This document shows, piece by piece, positions 1 to 11,861 of a stretch of 64,000 nt of DNA. Made by a program: the position numbers and the translations under genes. Source of the stretch: Rhabdophis nuchalis (taxonomy: Eukaryota > Chordata > Lepidosauria > Squamata > Natricidae). The notes under the pieces are model-generated. The model was not told where the DNA came from. It saw only the letters and a list, made by a program, of their open reading frames with translations, and did not search any database. The stretch spans positions 23,288,019-23,352,018 of the forward strand of contig CM077651.1 of the NCBI GenBank assembly GCA_039707465.1, in the 5' to 3' direction. The stretch's first letter is position 1; each line of letters starts with the position of its first letter.

Positions 1-332
1 TGGTAACTTTCCAGAAGATGAATAAAGGGGAACTTTTCTGGAAGGCCATCAAGTTGCAATTTGCTGTCATGCTGATGTATCAACTGATTGATTGATGTGC
101 CAACAAACCCTTAGTGAATGAATTGTGACTAATCTGGCCCTTAATTCAAAAGCAGGGATCACTGCCATTGTAGTTAAATCCATCAACTGGCTGTTGGTCA
201 TTCTTGCATTCTTTTATTCCATCATTGCTGCAGAATTAGATCCAAATATGAGTCTAGTCATATGGGTAATTCTTTTCTTCCAAGGTTGCCAAAAAATTAG
301 ATGTTTCCATTACTTCCAAAATATGAACCTTG

Positions 333-567
333 AGCCAAGGTGGCACAGTGGGTAGAGTGCAGTACTGCAGGCTACTTCAGCTGGCTGCTAATTGCAGTTT
401 GGCAGTTCAAATCTCACCAGGCTCAAGATTGACTCAGCCTTCCATCCTTCCGAGGTGGGTAAAATGAGGACCCAGATTGTTGGGGGAAATATGCTGACTC
501 TGTAAACCGCTTAGAGAGAGCTGTAAAAGACTATGAAGTGGTATATAAGTTTAAGTGCTATTGTTAT
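333..567 (+). mobile_element. tRNA-derived SINE (Sauria-type)
   Basis: The head GCCAAGGTGGCACAGTGGGT and GGCAGTTCAAATCTC resemble tRNA A and B boxes, followed by the GAGGTGGGTAAAATGAGGAC body and the GTATATAAGTTTAAGTGCTA end typical of squamate SINEs with a LINE-derived 3' end. Both ends are present. Confidence 0.85.
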
Positions 568-954
568 TCTGCCATAAATGAGAACTATGGATTGAAAATT
601 TATCGTACACTTGCTTGTTTTCCTAGTTATCCATGGTATTCTCAGAAGTCTCCTTCAATACTAGTATTCAGTGTTCTTTCTATCCTGCTTCTTCATGCTG
701 GTTGATGGACCTTTGTCATTAGTTTATTCTTTACATTTAATTTTATTCTCTTTTTTAAAAAAAAATGATTACTGAGGATTCCAAAGAGACCCTCTGTAAT
801 TTTACATCTGGATCTCTCATCACATCATGTACACAATTCAGACTAAATAATTACCATTTCAAGAAAGATCTTTAAAAAACAGCACATTGTATGGAAAACA
901 ATATTACATTGGGTTAAGGTCACCACAACGCACAAGACAACAGTATACTCTTAC
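568..954. other. UGGT2 intron 25, no feature seen
   Basis: AT-rich unique-looking DNA. No UGGT2 exon 26 motif (LGKI.NM...FMNC) in any frame. Confidence 0.6.
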
Positions 955-1057
955 AATCAATAACTGTGATAACTTCTGGGCTTCTCTTGTTAGTGGATCA
1001 ACAACACCAACGACATCAAAGTAGGGTTCACTTAGGTCTGGATTTAGCTTTAGTATG
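955..1057 (-). CDS. UGGT2: UGGT2 exon 25 (last in window)
   Basis: Residues 947-981, ending phase 0 at TTGATT|GTAAGA. SILKLNPDLSEPYFDVVGVV then DPLTREAQKLSQLLI is the invariant VDP.TREAQ motif at the entry to the beta-sandwich region. No further exon is recognised in positions 1-954, so exon 26 onward lies outside. Confidence 0.95.
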
Positions 1058-1760
1058 CTATGTAGGGAAGGCAAAAGGGAGACATTAAAGATTGAACAAA
1101 ACAATCTTAAAGGCATGTATGATTTGAAGATGTAATGTTCATAAGATATATTCTATATTACCCTTTTACAATTGTAAGCTACTTAATAAAACATGTCCCG
1201 ATTCAACAAATGGATGCATTTCATTGAATATATCTCTGGTATCTTTAGACTAGTGAAGCAGTTCAAGTGGAGAACAGTTCCACTAGAAAAACACATGCTA
1301 TGTAATAGTTTGTACCCACTTGAGAAAATAAAAGCATGCATTGAAAGTAATTTTCCCTAGAGACAGAGGAAAGAGAGATCTATTGTAAGCACTCTCCTTC
1401 TACGTATTTCCCAATCCTTGAATTATAGCACCCTTTGGTTCTTTGGTTTACGGTCTTTAGTTTTAACTTGATGATTTGGCAATGATAGGACTGATAGATC
1501 AATGATCTGGAGAGCATGGTCAGTCCTCAGCAGAGGTCTGGGATAGAGTAAAAGGTAAGATTTTATCTTAGTCTGATAATCTTTAACAAAGGTTGTTACT
1601 CTAATGAAGCTCTCTTCAATCTTATTGATAGACACCAAATCATCCCAGTTCTGAGCAATTTCAAGGGTCCAGTGCCTCCTACTCATTCTTACATTTTGGC
1701 AAACTTGAGAACTTGATCTAGCTGGCTGATACTTTCCCCTTTGTATTTTTGGAGAAACTA
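1058..1760. other. UGGT2 intron 24, unassigned
   Basis: A 132-codon minus-strand frame (1821-1423) crosses the region. Its peptide (ALEIAQNWDDL-like) has no conserved motif I know and it overlaps a MITE, so I do not call a gene. Confidence 0.5.
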
Positions 1761-1996
1761 CCCTGTTTCTCTGAAAATAAAACCTCCCTGGATAATAAGA
1801 CCAATCGGGTTTTGAGTGCATGTGCTAAAATAAGCCCTCCCCCGAAAATATTGCAACAAAGCAGCAGCCATGAGGTGACTACACTCACTGCCTCATGCAC
1901 CTCAAAAATAATAAGACCTCCCCGAAAATAAGGCCAAATGCTTATTTCAGGGGTCAAAATAAAATAAGACCCTGTCTTATTTTCGGGGAAACATGG
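1761..1996. mobile_element. TA-flanked TIR element (MITE)
   Basis: Ends CCCTGTTTCTCTGAAAATAA and, reversed, CCATGTTTCCCCGAAAATAA; TA at 1759-1760 and 1997-1998. Tc1/mariner-like by target site. 236 bp, no coding capacity. Confidence 0.75.
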
Positions 1997-1998
1997 TA

Positions 1999-3640
1999 AG
2001 AGCTGACACTCAGAAATAAACTTTGTAAATAAATATAGCGATACGAGATTTCAAGAATATTCATTTTAAATTCTGAACACTGTTTAGCTTCTTAGACAAC
2101 TTGTTCTTAACAAATAGCCAAAGAGGAAAACTTTTTTGGTGTCAGTTTTCCAATCATGTTTTATTCTTTTGAATAGGACCTTTAGGAAAGGTCCAGTTGA
2201 TTTTTCCTGTTTAAATTGTTACATATGCACATTCCAGTCTTCCTGAAATAAATTTATTTTACTTGACCTCACTTTGACTACAGTCATTTTATATTTAAAG
2301 ATTTTGTATTTAAAGATTTTGTCACTTGTCAGTCTTTTTCAATGAATGTCTCTTTGAAAAGTGGAATATAAATTACTTAAGTAAAGTTAATCTTGGGGTT
2401 TTTTCCAGTGGTAGTAGCAATGGCCACAGCAATAAATATTGCAAACAGAATAGACTGTTAATTATCTGGTCATGATTCATGCAACTGAATTATCATGAAA
2501 AAAAAAGGAACTATTATTTTTACCTATGTTGGTCTTTGAAAAATTCAACATCTTGACGGTCATCAGTTATTGGCAAAGAAGAAAGAAGAGCATTCACTTG
2601 CATCACTAAATTACTGCCACTATAAAAAAAGAGAGAGAAAAGAACTGGATATAAATTAGGAATGGAAGAATCACTTAAAATAATGTCATAAAATATCAAA
2701 AAGCAACACCACCACAATCTTGTAGCCTTCCAAAGAAGACTGGCAATGCTGAATGTTGTTAGCACAATAAAATGTGGGAAATTAAAGAACAAAAATATGT
2801 TTTTGAGAGGTTTTCATAACAATGGAAATAACAAATCCATCTCAGGTAGAAGGAAAGCCCAACAAGGCATAGAAAAGGAAAATCCCTCCCCCCTCCCCTA
2901 AGACCATAACAGGGGTCATCCTTGGTCTTTTAAAATCCATCTCAGTCTTTTTTTATATTGAAAAAGTTTTATTGGTTTTTACAATTTTCCAAAGGGGTAG
3001 GGAATACAGAAACATTTTAAGAACTTTCGCGTCAGAATCATTGGCCCTTCCAGGGCTTCATAATAAAATATCAAAAAAAACGTTTTTCCAAAAATACTAC
3101 AAGGTGAAAATAAGTACATGTTTCTCAGTCTTATATTTGTGCTCCAACAAAAACTAACCTCAACTGCTGAGGTCATCAAAAACTATCAAAAATCAATTTT
3201 TACCATTTAGGTCTATGTAAATATAAAGCCTAGTATTGCAAGATGATTTTCTCTCATGCTATCAAGTCTGGATGACAGAGGGACTCAAAGACTTAAGACT
3301 ACATTCAGACTCTATACTTATGTAATTTGCTAATCTGTATTATTAATTTAGAATTTTTTAAGCTGCCCAACTCTAAACTCTGGGAGGCAAACTTTAAAAA
3401 TAATTCATTTATTATTAAATTTATATGCTGCCTATCTCATGGTTTGAACATTGACAGGATAATGTGAAAATGATATAATTAATACAACAAAAACAATAAA
3501 ACCAAAAGTAATCACAGAGGTTATGAAATGATTGCAATGTCTTCCACACCGAGACCACACCCAGATAAATTCAGTGTCACTTATAAGCAGCAAAACATCT
3601 CAAAATGCACTTCACTATAAAACCTTCCAAAATATGTTAC
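1999..3640. other. UGGT2 introns 23-24, little recognised outside exon 24
   Basis: AT-rich. GGTTTTCATAACAATGG to 3180 contains short unique frames only. Old repeat traces at 3400-3450. Confidence 0.5.
2524..2619 (-). CDS. UGGT2: UGGT2 exon 24
   Basis: Residues 915-946 plus two bases. VMQVNALLSSLPITDDRQDV then EFFKDQH corresponds to the family .MKVDALLS..PK...R.....F...H segment. Donor CATAG|GTAAAA. Confidence 0.93.
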
Positions 3641-3768
3641 CGTTTAGGATCAACCCCCATTTCCTTGACAAGACTTTTAATCTTTGCAGCTGCTGTATTC
3701 AGAGTTAGCGTCTCTAACAAATCAAAGTCCTTAGTATTTAATTCGTCTTCTTTCAAAGGGCCTAATAT
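3641..3768 (-). CDS. UGGT2: UGGT2 exon 23
   Basis: Residues 873-914 plus two bases. ILGPLKEDELNTKDFDLLET continues the GPL.....F...DF.LLE motif. Donor AAACG|GTAACA. Confidence 0.93.
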
Positions 3769-4079
3769 CTACAGAACAGAACAGAAATTGACATAATTCA
3801 ACATTAGGAGAGGAATACGATACTTTGTTTTGTAATCATGCTGACTTATGTCCAGAAAGTGACTGACATTCTCGTCTATAAGCATCAGGTAACAGCTTTG
3901 TCATATGTTCTATAGTAAGTGAAAATTTCCCAACAGTTTTCAAACAATCAGAGGTAAATATGTATAATAGCATTCTCAACCTGGTTAATTCAATATGTAG
4001 GCAAAAATGTTTGTCCTCCTGAAAAGTAGAAGAAAGGTCCAACAAGGTATAGAAAAGAAAAAAAAAATTCTAAGAATGC

Positions 4080-4327
4080 ATAGGAATAGGAATGGAAGGG
4101 ACCTTGGAGGTCATCTAGTCCAACCCCCTGCTCAAGCAGGAGACTGTGTACCATTCCAGACAAATGGCTGTCCAGACTCTTCTTGAAAACCTCCAGTGAT
4201 GGAGCACTCCCAACTTTCAGAGGTAAGCTGTTCTGCTGATTAATTTTTCTCACTGACTGAAAATTTCTCTTTAATTTTAGGTTGGATCTCTCTTTAATGA
4301 ACCCGTTACTTCTTTTTCTGCCCTCAG
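4080..4327 (-). mobile_element. CR1 3' end (second subfamily)
   Basis: GGAAGGGACCTTGGAGGTCA and CTAGTCCAACCCCCTGCTCA are the conserved CR1 3' UTR. The coding end continues to 4327 in minus orientation, where a different LINE fragment begins on the plus strand. Confidence 0.85.
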
Positions 4328-4990
4328 GTGCTTTGCAAAATAGATCGACCCCCTCACTGTAACAGCATTGCCAATAAGGCATTAAGAGTTGTTAACCTAA
4401 TTTTGCACAGCTTCTCTGGTAATATTGTACTGCAAACTAGGGCATACAAAACCTTTGCTAGACTAATTTTCGAATACAGCTTGTCTGCCTGGAATCCACA
4501 TTGTATATCGGACATTAATACAATTGAGTGAGTCCAGAGGTATTTTACAAGAAGAGTACTCCACTCCTCTGCCCACAACAGAATACCTTAAGGCACCAGG
4601 CTTGAAATTTTGGCCTTGGACAACCTAGAATTACGCTGCTTATGGTCTGACCTAAGTGTAGTACACAAAATTGTCTGCTACAACATGCTACCTGTCAATG
4701 GCTACTTCAGCTTCAACCGCAATAATACACGAGCACACATTAGATACAAACTCAAGATAAACCACTCCAAACTCAATTGCAAAAAATACAACTTCAGGAA
4801 CAGAGTGGTCAATGCCTGGAATGCAGTACCTGACTATGTTGTTACATCCTCAAACCCTCACAGCTTCAAACTCAAACTGTCTAGCGTGGACTTCATCCCA
4901 TTCCTAAGAGGTCCGTAAAGGGGGCATGCATAAGCGCACCAGCGTGCCTACTGTCCCATTGTCCCCATTTATTCGTACCCATTTCCTGTG
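4328..4990 (+). mobile_element. non-LTR retrotransposon 3' fragment (Jockey/CR1-group)
   Basis: The conceptual product, broken by one stop near 4531 and a frameshift by 4610, has the C-terminal pattern of RT proteins of this group: RAYKTFARLIFEYSLSAWNP, then FRNRVVNAWNAVPDYVVTSS and a short 3' end. A fossil. Confidence 0.7.
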
Positions 4991-5009
4991 TTCATGTCCA
5001 TGTTTATAC

Positions 5010-5465
5010 TTATAATAATAATAATAATAATAATAATTTTAATTTGTTGACCGCTCCCTCTCCCCATAGGGACTCGGAGCGGTGCACAGGGAAAACTAAA
5101 ACAATAAATATACAAACACATTAAAAACAAATTAAACATATACCTGTGCTAAAATACCCCATTAACATACTAAAATTCCCAGTTAAAGCAACTAAAACCC
5201 CATAGAGAGAGACTACCCTAGGCCGGCCAAGCAGAAAAGATGTATTTTTAGTTTTAGACGGAAGGAGCGGAAGTCCGTGGTCGTTCTAATGTCGGGGGGA
5301 AGGTCGTTCCAGAGGGCTGGGCCCGCCACAGAGAGAGCCCTTCCCCTGGGCGTCGCCCGCTGACAAAGTCTAGTGGACGGCACCCGGAGAAGTCCCTCTC
5401 TGTGGGAGCGAATCGGCCGTGAGGATGTATGCGGCAGGATCCGATCCCGCAGATACCTGTTATCT
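5010..5465 (-). mobile_element. CR1 3' end, truncated
   Basis: Same family as the copy at 37868-39743: the (TAA)n run, GACCGCTCCCTCTCCCCATA and the coding 3' end through GGATCCGATCCCGCAGATA. Only about 450 bp remain. Confidence 0.85.
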
Positions 5466-5527
5466 CCTACATGTTTGACAAACTAAATATATAAAAAATT
5501 ATTTATTAATTAATGCTTTAGTGACAG

Positions 5528-5574
5528 TTATAAGTATAATCTTTATTGTCATGGTACTTAAATACAACGAAATT
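5528..5574 (+). repeat. 47-bp interspersed sequence, copy 1
   Basis: TTATAAGTATAATCTTTATT through ACAACGAAATT. Nearly identical to 51726-51772 and, reversed, to about 19810-19862; probably the end of a retroposon. A (TC)n run follows at 5632-5655. Confidence 0.6.
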
Positions 5575-5975
5575 CGTTATGCTAGCAAGCTGAGAGAACT
5601 TTATCTGAGGTGGCAGCAAATGATCTTCACAGTCTCTCTCTCTCTCTCTCTCTCTTCACTTACCAACCTGGTCATTGGAATGGAACATGGTCACTAAACA
5701 AAGAGTGGGTGTAAGAGGGAGCCTTCTGTTCTGAAAGACTAGAGGAGAAAAAATGCTGGATCGTGTCTCTTAATTAAAGGAGGAAGCTCTTTTTCAAAGG
5801 AATGAAAGTATCATCCTGGAACGCCTGGAGAATTTTGAATTGGAAATACATTTACTTTCCTCTTTCTCACTAAACAGAGCATGGCAATACACTGGCATTC
5901 TTCTTCAAATACATGTAAATGAAACCAAACAAATCAACCCAATAATAAAATGCCATCTCCCCATTCTTTACTTAC

Positions 5976-6107
5976 CCTGCCGTTACTAATAACAGCCATT
6001 TCTCCAGGAAGCAATTTAAGAACTTCCTGACAAAATATCTGATGAGTCTGAATCAGATCAACCCCCATTGTATTGTATTTCTTTTCAAGAGCATCCGTAT
6101 CCATGGC
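5976..6107 (-). CDS. UGGT2: UGGT2 exon 22
   Basis: Residues 829-872, symmetric phase 0. ALEKKYNTMGVDLIQTHQIF then CQEVLKLLPGEMAVISNGR, matching the invariant C..VLKL..G...VSNGR motif. Donor GGCAGG|GTAAGT. Confidence 0.96.
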
Positions 6108-6624
6108 CTGGAACACAAAGTATAAGAGTGCAGCCCTAATTAGAAAACTACACAAGCATGTTTAACACTTTTCTCTACTGAGACTTTAGATACATAAATC
6201 CATCTTTGCAACTGATGCTATGCTTCAAAGTAATTAAGAGTCTTCTGGAATCTGTTATGCAGTAATTCTTTCTTTAAGATAAAAGTGCACACATAGCTTT
6301 AAGAACCAAGCACTTTTAAGGTACCCTTTTTTTAGATACTCAGAAAAACAGAAAAAAAAAATTGGTTTCTGTTTCCATTCTGCTGCAACCACCTGCTCCC
6401 AAGTTATTCTATTTAAGTTATCCACTGTATTTCTACTCCGCCAAATATTCAACACGGCTAAGAAAATTTTAAAACATTCCAGAAACAATTAACTGTTAAA
6501 CGTTTGGAAAACAAATGAAGTGTTACACATTTTGTAAATGCCAGCAGTGAAGGCCCAACATAAATCTTAGAGAGTATATTTGTATAATTTGGGAGCAATG
6601 TAAAAGAAAGCCCTGTATCTTGAA

Positions 6625-6790
6625 ATTATACTCTATTTATTTATTTGTCAAATTTATATTCTGCCTTTCTTCCAGGAACAACCCCTTCCTCTCAGGTGGA
6701 TTGGATTGAGAAACAATGACTGGCCTAGATTCACCACATGAATATCTATGGCTAAGGAGAGACCTGAATCTAGATATCCCACATTCTTAG
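6625..6790 (-). mobile_element. diverged CORE-like SINE fragment
   Basis: ATTCTGCCTTTCTTCCAGGA and the GACTGGCCTAGATTCACCAC section resemble the copy at 12244-12470. Too diverged for exact ends. Confidence 0.4.
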
Positions 6791-6799
6791 CCGAACATC

Positions 6800-6892
6800 T
6801 TAATACAATACAATACAATACAATACAATACAATACATACATACGTGCGTGCGTGCGTGCGTGCGTGCGTGCGTGTATGTATGTATGTACAC
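6800..6892 (+). repeat. (AATAC)n-(GTGC)n-(GTAT)n tract
   Basis: Three adjoining simple repeats ahead of the hAT-like element at 6893. Confidence 0.95.
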
Positions 6893-7364
6893 CAGTGGTG
6901 GGGTTCAAATTTTTTTAGAACCTCTTCTGTAGGTGTGGCCTGCTTTGTGGGAGTCCCTTGCTGGCCATGTGACCAGGTGGGAGTGGCTTGCCAGCCATGT
7001 GACTGAGTGGGAGTGGCTTGGCAGTCATGTGACTGGGTGGGTGTGGCCAACTTGTAAAATGTGGTGAAATTCACTTAACAACTTAATGTTGGCTCAGAAA
7101 TTCTGGCATTGAAATACGCAAGTCTTAAAGCTGTCAAGTTACAAGACCCTTGCACCCCTAACCCTTTAGGGGAAAAAAACCTAGGGGTGTTCAAACTTGA
7201 GAGCTTTAAGACTTGTGGACTTCAACTCCCAGAATTCCTCCTCTCGCTCTTCATCTTGATGATGTGCAGACGGGCGGGGGGAAGCAGCTGGAACCGGTTC
7301 TAAATGGCACTGTAGGTTTGTGGAACCTCTTCTATAGGATAGAACTGGCAGGAACCCACCTCTG
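6893..7364. mobile_element. hAT-like element
   Basis: Ends CAGTGGTGGGGTTCAAA and CAGGAACCCACCTCTG, flanks ATGTACAC / GTATACAC (6 of 8). Contains a tandem GTGACT(G/C)GGTGGG-like block at 6960-7045 and a partial hairpin-hAT arm at 7120-7240. Confidence 0.65.
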
Positions 7365-7365
7365 G

Positions 7366-7366
<1 letters not shown>

Positions 7367-7404
<38 letters not shown>

Positions 7405-7412
7405 GTCTGTGT
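7367..7412 (+). repeat. (AC)n microsatellite
   Basis: About 17 AC units then TGTGTCTGTGTGTG. Confidence 0.95.
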
Positions 7413-7688
7413 GTGGGCAATATATAGGCAACTCTATTGGGTGATTATTTGATAAACTACCAGCAAACATAAATAGATAGATACTTACCTGTATATACAA
7501 GAATATCCTGTAGTTACATCATGACTACTCTAGCATATAAACTTATGATAGAAATAGGCTGACATACTTTTTTTAAAAAAAAATGAGTGATATTAAAATC
7601 AAATTTTCAATATCCAGTGATATTAACAGAAAGTGTTATATACGCTCTGCCAAAACTCAGCCAAGTACATAATTAGGCAAGTACTAAC

Positions 7689-7895
7689 CGGGAAAAAAAA
7701 CTTTTTAATTTTAATTCCTGCCGCAAGGGCCATTGCTGCCTCCTCCTTAAGAATCCGACCGAGGAAGTTTTTCAAATGAACGTTTTTCTGGGTTAAAAAT
7801 GCTGCCATGATTGCTCTGGCCACAACAGTGCCATCTTCTGTTATTTTTGAACTAGGATTATTCACAATCCCAAGCCGAATATGACTGCTGCTTTT
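7689..7895 (-). CDS. UGGT2: UGGT2 exon 21 (TRXL3)
   Basis: The longest exon placed (207 nt), residues 760-828, symmetric phase 0. RLGIVNNPSSKITEDGTVVA, AFLTQKNVHLKNFLG and KEEAAMALAAGIKIK follow the family closely. Donor TTCCCG|GTTAGT gives exactly the human spacing to exon 22. Confidence 0.94.
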
Positions 7896-8524
7896 CTGTA
7901 AAATAAAGGCAGGTTACATACTGTGCCAAAAACTTTATAACCAGAGGCCGGGGAGCAGTATTTGTTTTCTTGAGATTCAGAAAAGCCGAGGGGAAAAAAC
8001 AGTCTAGCATGCCAAGTTTAAAAAGCAATGTTTGCTTTGTAAAAACCAGATACAGTAAGCTTATTTCAAAGAGTTTATCTCCTGCTTAGCCTCCCGAGTT
8101 CTAGATAGCTCCCTGTAGCAATAAAAACACAATAACAGCAGAAATTCCAGCCCATATCCTGAAGGTCAACACTAAGATGTATAGTTGAAGGTAGGAATCT
8201 TATTATTTCTGCAATTGATATCTTTCCCTATCATAAAATAAATTTTTGCTCTAATGTTTTCTTTTAAAGAAAATGTGTAATGATAATGCAGAACTCCCAA
8301 AACCAACCCCTTGTTTCAATTACACAGAATTCTCTTTAGCTTCTTCAACACAAAGCTTCTTATGAGCAAAATCTCTCTCTTTGGATATTATAAATACATA
8401 ATTACTGTCATATGTTAATGATTTTATTCAGTAATTACATTTTTTTACAAGTTTCTTTTTCTTCTGTAATATTTTATTTTGAGGAAGGACAGAGCCTTTG
8501 TCTGCAATCATTTTCCAGCACATA

Positions 8525-8903
8525 CTGTATTTTTCAGAGTATAAGATGCAACGGAGTATAAGAACACCAAGGTTTTGAAGAGACAAATTAAAAAAATTTT
8601 TTTTGCACTCTGCAGACCACCCGAAAACGGCCCATTTTTTTTTCAAAAAAAGGGATAGAATAGCCTTTAGGGGCTGGGGGTGCAAAATTCAGCTAAAAAC
8701 CACCTGTTTTTCACTCATTTCTGCCCTCCCCAGCCCCCAGAAGCACTCTGCAAGGCTCCTAAAGGCTATGCATGGCCATTTTGGTGAAGGGGGCAGGGTT
8801 TCAGGAGGCAAAAAATTGCTGTATTCTGTGTATAAGACGCACCCAGATTTTCAGCCTCCTTTTTTGAGGGAAAAAGGTGCATCTTATACTCCGAAAAATA
8901 CAG
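8525..8903. mobile_element. TA-flanked TIR element (GTATTTTTC family)
   Basis: Ends CTGTATTTTTCAGAGTATAA and reversed CTGTATTTTTCGGAGTATAA, TA duplicated at 8523-8524 and 8904-8905. 379 bp; centre without a gene. Confidence 0.8.
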
Positions 8904-8989
8904 TATCTCCCTTTTGTATTTCTTCTTCAAAATTGGCCTAAGAATTTTTTTTTAAACGATGTAGGCACAAGTAACTGTAAAGAACTGAC

Positions 8990-9084
8990 CACATGTTTCA
9001 GTGCGGTAGAAAGCAATTGCCTTCCTTCTGACTTGTCATAATCAGCCACAATCCACATGGTTACTGGGTAGACTAAATCATCAT
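8990..9084 (-). CDS. UGGT2: UGGT2 exon 20 (TRXL3)
   Basis: Residues 728-759. DDLVYPVTMWIVADYDKSEG and RQLLSTALKHV match the family VT.WI..DFD.P.GR.LL..A.KH block. Donor read as CATGTG|GTCAGT; a donor three bases earlier (CAT|GTGGTC) has the same phase and would drop only Val. Confidence 0.9.
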
Positions 9085-9789
9085 CTGAAAAAAAAGGCAA
9101 GAATTTCTACTGTTCAATATAGGCGATCAAAATAGAAAATGTTATCGGGAGAATAAAGTGTAGATTACTTTCATGATAGGCAGAAGGCTGATCAAGAATT
9201 ATTGATAGACTTCTATCTGATCCACAATAATCTTACAGTACTGAAAAATGAATCCCTGAAGGTGGCTTTGTGTAGTGTTTGAATTTCAAGCATAGAATTT
9301 ATATTTTTGCTAAATTGCAAAGATAGGCAACTGTTTTTTTAAAAAATCTGCATCTGAGGATTTTGTTCCCATATTCTTTTGTAGCTTCATAATTACACGG
9401 GCATATTGAGCATCCCTGCCAACACACAATCTCCAACAACAAAAGCAAAACAAAAAATTACTTTGATTGTATTCCATTAGCAATTGACAAGTAATCATTA
9501 AAAAGTGTTCTTTTATAGTCGGAATATATGCATGGTTTAATACAAACATACTTCTTATGAAAGCTGAGGATTCCTTAGAAATGCCATCTAGATAAACAGG
9601 CACAGTGCTTTTTCATCAAATGTATTTATTGAACCTTAACTCTTCTTGATTCTCTTTGCTTGACAAGCCCTATAGGCGACATTCTTTATAAGAGAGGACT
9701 TAGAAATTCAGGTTCTCTTAGAGATTTCAAGAACCTGAGCCTTTTACGAGGGCTTTTAGAACAATCCGGGGTCAGAAACTTAATTGGTC

Positions 9790-10530
9790 ACTAGTGCAAT
9801 TCTCAAAGTCGAGGTGTTACATAGGCAAATCAAAGTGTACCTATAGCTATTTAAATTCTGGCATTCTGGACCAGCTATATGAGTACTTACAGTCTGTTAC
9901 TACCCCTGGAGTGCTTCAAATCAATGGAGAAAACTTAAAGAAGGTGGATATTTTTCATTATCTGGGATCCCATTTCCAAGGCAACGGCAACATCAATGGC
10001 GAGGTGTGAGCAAGGATGAATGCAGCCTGGATGCATTGGCGAGAACTCACTAGTGTGCTATGTGACAGATGAATGCCAACCCGTCTTAAATCTAAGATTT
10101 ACACGCCAACCATCCACCTTGTTTCACTGCATGGTACTGAATGCTGGGCAGCAACAACAGGGATCAAAAGCCATCTTCATGCCATGGAAATGCAAATGCT
10201 CCATTGGATATTGGCCATCTCCCTTCTTGATCACATAACTAATGACACCATTTGACAGCATTTTGGTGTGGCACCAATTATAGAGGAGATGTGAGAAGGC
10301 CAAGTCCGCTGGTGTGGACATGTCCCGAGAGCAGCACCTCCCACTGTTGACAAGACTGCCTATCAACCAGAAGTCAATGGCCGGTGACCTTGTAGGTGTC
10401 CAAAACAGAGATGGCAAGATGCCATCCACAAAGATATTCAAGCCATGGGCCTGCGCCCATGCAAAGCGGCATTCAATGATCCAAAAAGTGGACGCTGCCA
10501 CTGGATTCTGAACCTACAACCACTTTGGTT
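9790..10530 (+). mobile_element. RTE-clade LINE fossil
   Basis: The conceptual product in shifting frames reads FHYLGSHFQGNGNINGEV, MPTRLKSKIYTPTIHLVSLH, MEMQMLHWILAISLLDHITN and VRWCGHV, the C-terminal signature of RTE-type reverse transcriptases. Frameshifts and stops make it dead. Confidence 0.7.
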
Positions 10531-10768
10531 CTCTGGGATAAAGCCTACATTTGTTCCTCTTCATCCAGATTCTAGCAATCTCCAGTACTGCTACTGTACC
10601 TTGATGACATTTTCAGTTCAATCTGGGAATGAGATGTGCAACTGGTTCTCATCAGCAACTTGATGATACCCAATTCTTTACTGATGCATGAACTTACTGA
10701 ATGGTTTCATGTAAGCATCAACCATCCCGGATTATGATGTTACAATCAGTGTGCATACAGAATCAGTG

Positions 10769-10940
10769 CAGGGGTGGGTTCTGGCTTTTGCTACTGCTGG
10801 TTCGCTCAGGGATGTGCTACGCGTGCATGCGCAGTGGTAAATAAAAACCAAGATGGCAGTGCCTACGGCACTACCGATAGAACTGGTTCAGTTCTACCTC
10901 CTCAGACAAACCGGTCCAAACCGGTAGGAACCCACCTCTG
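10769..10940. mobile_element. hAT MITE 34 bp from exon 19
   Basis: Ends CAGGGGTGGGTTCTGG and GGTAGGAACCCACCTCTG, flanks AATCAGTG / AAACAGTA (6 of 8). Confidence 0.75.
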
Positions 10941-10974
10941 AAACAGTAATAAGATTAAATGTAATGAAGCTTAC

Positions 10975-11073
10975 CTTGCTTTGTAACGTAATTCATATTT
11001 TCAGAAACAACAAATGTTTTATCTTGAGAGTCCAAAAAGAAAAACGCTGAGTGGTCATTCACATCTATAGGAA
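10975..11073 (-). CDS. UGGT2: UGGT2 exon 19 (TRXL3)
   Basis: Residues 695-727 plus one base. VPIDVNDHSAFFFLDSQDKT carries the invariant LDSQ.K motif. The acceptor is TTTTTTGCAG|TT, chosen over an earlier open stretch because it restores both phase and family length. A hAT element begins 34 bp beyond the donor. Confidence 0.94.
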
Positions 11074-11171
11074 CTGCAAAAAATTCAAGATGCGGCATCA
11101 CCTCAAGCCTGATATCAAAATGAATTCTCCAGAAAATAAACAAGGGAGAGGAAACAGAGCATTTAGCTTAC

Positions 11172-11295
11172 CTGATGGGGATTCAAAATTCAAGTATCTT
11201 TTTTCATCGCCAAGAATTCTATCATTTATATGCGAAACTACATTCTGTTGCTCCATGATGAAATCAACTGCATCTTTATGGTCATGTAGCAAGCC
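11172..11295 (-). CDS. UGGT2: UGGT2 exon 18 (TRXL3)
   Basis: Residues 654-694 plus one base. DAVDFIMEQQNVVSHINDRI and DEKRYLNF correspond to the conserved D...FIM...NVV.RIN..IL block. Donor CCATCAG|GTAAGC. The next intron is only 98 bp. Confidence 0.94.
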
Positions 11296-11861
11296 CTGTA
11301 ATCACAATAACAGTTTAATTTACACAGCATTAACAGTTTGAAATATAGCTTCCTCTTAACGTGAGATGAGGGTGTGCAATCTCTGATGGATGAATGGGTA
11401 TTTTAGCTTAGTTTGATTTTACCAAGCCCTCTGGGACCATAACTAAGCGTTACCTTCTCTAAATGCACAAACATTTAGAGAAAGCCTGGAAATATGGGAT
11501 TTTCAAGACACTTGTTTAAACCTTCCAAGAACAGAAAGAGATAATACTGAGTACTGCAATACTGAATACTTACAAACTATTCTGAATGATAAACCATAGT
11601 TCATAGCTTAATGTATAATGTGATCTGAGTCAGCTATAAGATATTGAGCAAAATATGAGGGAGCAAGCTACAGCTTAATGAATCAAGAGAAATGGATTTC
11701 ATGTCTGACTTAAAACATGAAGCACAGAACTGAATATTTTCTCCTCTTTCCACTTTCTCCTCTTAAATAAAACATTTTAAACATCATTTCTACACATTTC
11801 TAAAGAGTGCAATGGCTCCAATCATTTTAAAATATTACAAGTACATAATTACATTCTAAGG

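Noticed and set aside
7181..7500. Cys/Val repeat frames
   Set aside because: Products of the (AC)n microsatellite at 7367.
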